Assembly: GCA_027622115.1 (NCBI GenBank)
Contig: JAQBZS010000195.1
Location: 1 to 9,709, forward strand
Length of the DNA stretch: 9,709 bases
Source: Planctomycetota bacterium
GTDB lineage: Bacteria; Planctomycetota; Planctomycetia; Planctomycetales; Planctomycetaceae
Reading direction: 5' to 3'
Under the pieces are notes generated by a model. The model made no database searches. It had not been told where the DNA came from and worked only from the letters and a program-made list of their open reading frames with translations. The position numbers and the translations under genes were made by a program. The stretch's first letter is position 1. Every line of letters starts with the position of its first letter. This document shows positions 8,542 to 9,709 of this stretch, piece by piece.

Positions 8542-9709
8542 TCAAAACGACGGGCCGGATTGGACTGCTGTCGATAAGCCGGATGTTGAACCGGGCACGT
8601 AGTTGCTCACGCCGGCAGGAGTCTGGTAGGAATTCATGGGCGGCGCTTTCGGCGAGTTGCCTGCTGCGGCATCGTCGTCCGCATCGTCATTCGGCTTCGC
8701 CATTTTGAATTCCTCGATGTGACGCGTCGGCACGTTCCATCGCTCGCCGTGAAACGTCATTTCAAGCAACGTGCTTTCGAACCGTCCGAGCAGACGGCTG
8801 GCATCACGCAGCTCGAACGAAAACGTGACTCGCCCGTTCGTGTCGTCAGCCTTGGCGAGCGACTTGACATCGGACGTCTTGACCGTGACCTTCCCCGCCG
8901 TCGTGATCACCACGAACGACTCAGCATTCAGCGTGGCCACGACTCGGTTCTTCCCGGCGAGATACCACGTCGGGTACTCCGGAGCCGGAGGTTCGTCCGC
9001 AACTGGCGATGCTGGATTCAACTTTGGTTCGATTGGCCCAGACTCGGTCGCTGGCACCGGAACCGGACCATCGATCACGGCGGGAACTGGTACCGAGTCT
9101 GGTGTGCTCGTTGGTGGAGCAGGTGACTTTTTCGGTGGCGAATCCGGCGGCGGCGCGAACGGATTCGTCGTTGTCGGACGAGCAGGCAGCGACGTTGATC
9201 CCGCCGCCGCTGTCGGCGGATTCGCCGGTGCCGGATCAGCCGGAATCGACGGTTCATTCGGGTCGGTTGTTGGTGTTGATTCTAACGGTGCTGTTTCTTC
9301 CGGCTCGGACGGCGAAACACGGCCCAACCGGTCGATCGCCGCGACCGGAATGCTGAGTACACCCAAAGTCGGCGTTCCCACTTTCACCGCGTCGCCTTGC
9401 AGAATCGCCCAGAGTCTTGTGCCGTCGGTTAGCTCAAGCCGGTGAATCGGCAGCTCGTCCGATAGGTTGCGTTGAAGAGTAAGGATATCGGCCAATGGAA
9501 TTCGCACAGGCCCCCATGTCGAGACGCCTTGGATCATCGAATCCGCAGTTGGCGTCAGAGCCAGACGATCGCCGAACTGAGTCGTTATCCACGGCGTGAC
9601 CTGATCGGCCGCCTTTCCATCGCGGTCGCTGGTTTCCGTAAACAAAGCGATGATCTGATCGGCATTCAGAGAAAACACCAGCCCGGTCTCCGCCGTAAAT
9701 TTCACCGCC
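8542..9709 (-). CDS. Pro-rich protein with small beta-rich repeats, 5' end outside the window
   Basis: The frame is open to the right edge. The first start-type codon is a GTG at 9705 that sits inside coding-like sequence with an in-frame Ala codon before it, so the gene almost certainly begins beyond the window. At least 388 codons are visible. Counting from that GTG, repeats resembling those of the downstream 693-aa protein occur at about 44-77, 88-127, 247-284 and 296-334. The clearest are LTDGTRLWAILQGDAVKVG followed by LGVLSIPVAAIDRL, and LRDASRLLGRFESTLLEMTF followed by VPTRHIEEF. Residues about 131-245 are a Pro/Thr/Ala/Ser-rich linker. The C-terminal 50 residues are acidic, then Ser/Gly/Pro-rich and probably disordered. 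The stop TGA 8544-8542 is followed by the pentamer gap. No catalytic motif is seen. A paralogous partner of the next protein is the best reading; the cell location cannot be judged without the N-terminus. Confidence 0.8.
   Translation of the reverse strand, partial: AVKFTAETGLVFSLNADQIIALFTETSDRDGKAADQVTPWITTQFGDRLALTPTADSMIQGVSTWGPVRIPLADILTLQRNLSDELPIHRLELTDGTRLWAILQGDAVKVGTPTLGVLSIPVAAIDRLGRVSPSEPEETAPLESTPTTDPNEPSIPADPAPANPPTAAAGSTSLPARPTTTNPFAPPPDSPPKKSPAPPTSTPDSVPVPAVIDGPVPVPATESGPIEPKLNPASPVADEPPAPEYPTWYLAGKNRVVATLNAESFVVITTAGKVTVKTSDVKSLAKADDTNGRVTFSFELRDASRLLGRFESTLLEMTFHGERWNVPTRHIEEFKMAKPNDDADDDAAAGNSPKAPPMNSYQTPAGVSNYVPGSTSGLSTAVQSGPSF

Noticed and set aside
8411..8545. 45-codon N-terminal extension of the 693-aa protein from TTG 8545
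   Set aside because: The start is TTG with no ribosome site, the Pro-rich residues are encoded by the pentamer array, and the signal peptide fits better from ATG 8410. The TTGA overlap with the upstream stop keeps a small doubt.

Overview
All five coding regions lie on the minus strand and read right to left. Predicted exported and membrane proteins, a MoxR-type AAA+ ATPase, a TPR plus PQQ-like propeller protein, and a C-terminal HEAT-like tail (LGSPEFETREAASKELSELG) together suggest a member of the Planctomycetota, or a close PVC relative. That is inference from gene style: there is no rRNA or other taxonomic marker here.

Layout in transcription order. (1) 9709-8542: the 3' part of a gene that enters from the right edge. 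It encodes a Pro-rich protein with four small beta-rich repeats. (2) A 131-bp gap with a G-rich pentamer array (8463-8502). (3) 8410-6329: a 693-aa secreted protein with an unrecognised beta-rich N-terminal domain, six repeats of the same kind as in (1), and a HEAT-like tail. (4) A 190-bp gap made almost entirely of heptamer repeats, in two phases (6144-6290 and 6301-6328). (5) 6138-4270: a 622-aa protein with three membrane segments, a long coiled coil and a Gly/Gln-rich tract. (6) 4292-3261: a MoxR ATPase starting at TTG inside the end of the previous gene. (7) 3264 to beyond base 1: an exported helical-repeat (TPR-like) protein that runs, across an apparent -1 frameshift in a GGGGGC-type tract at 541-558, into a PQQ/BamB-like beta-propeller domain that leaves the window on the left.

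The last three genes overlap (23 bp, then 4 bp ATGA) and look translationally coupled, so they probably form one unit: a membrane-anchored coiled-coil protein, a cytoplasmic MoxR chaperone-like ATPase, and an exported TPR-propeller scaffold. No DUF58 or von Willebrand A gene, the usual MoxR partner, is present in the window. The MoxR client may therefore be the coiled-coil protein or something outside the window. The most notable signals are the frameshift at the GC-rich tract, the phased heptamer arrays between genes, the ten-copy repeat shared by two neighbouring proteins, and the unusual MoxR partner set. There is no CRISPR array, tRNA, rRNA or transposase, and no stretch over 300 bases lacks a gene.
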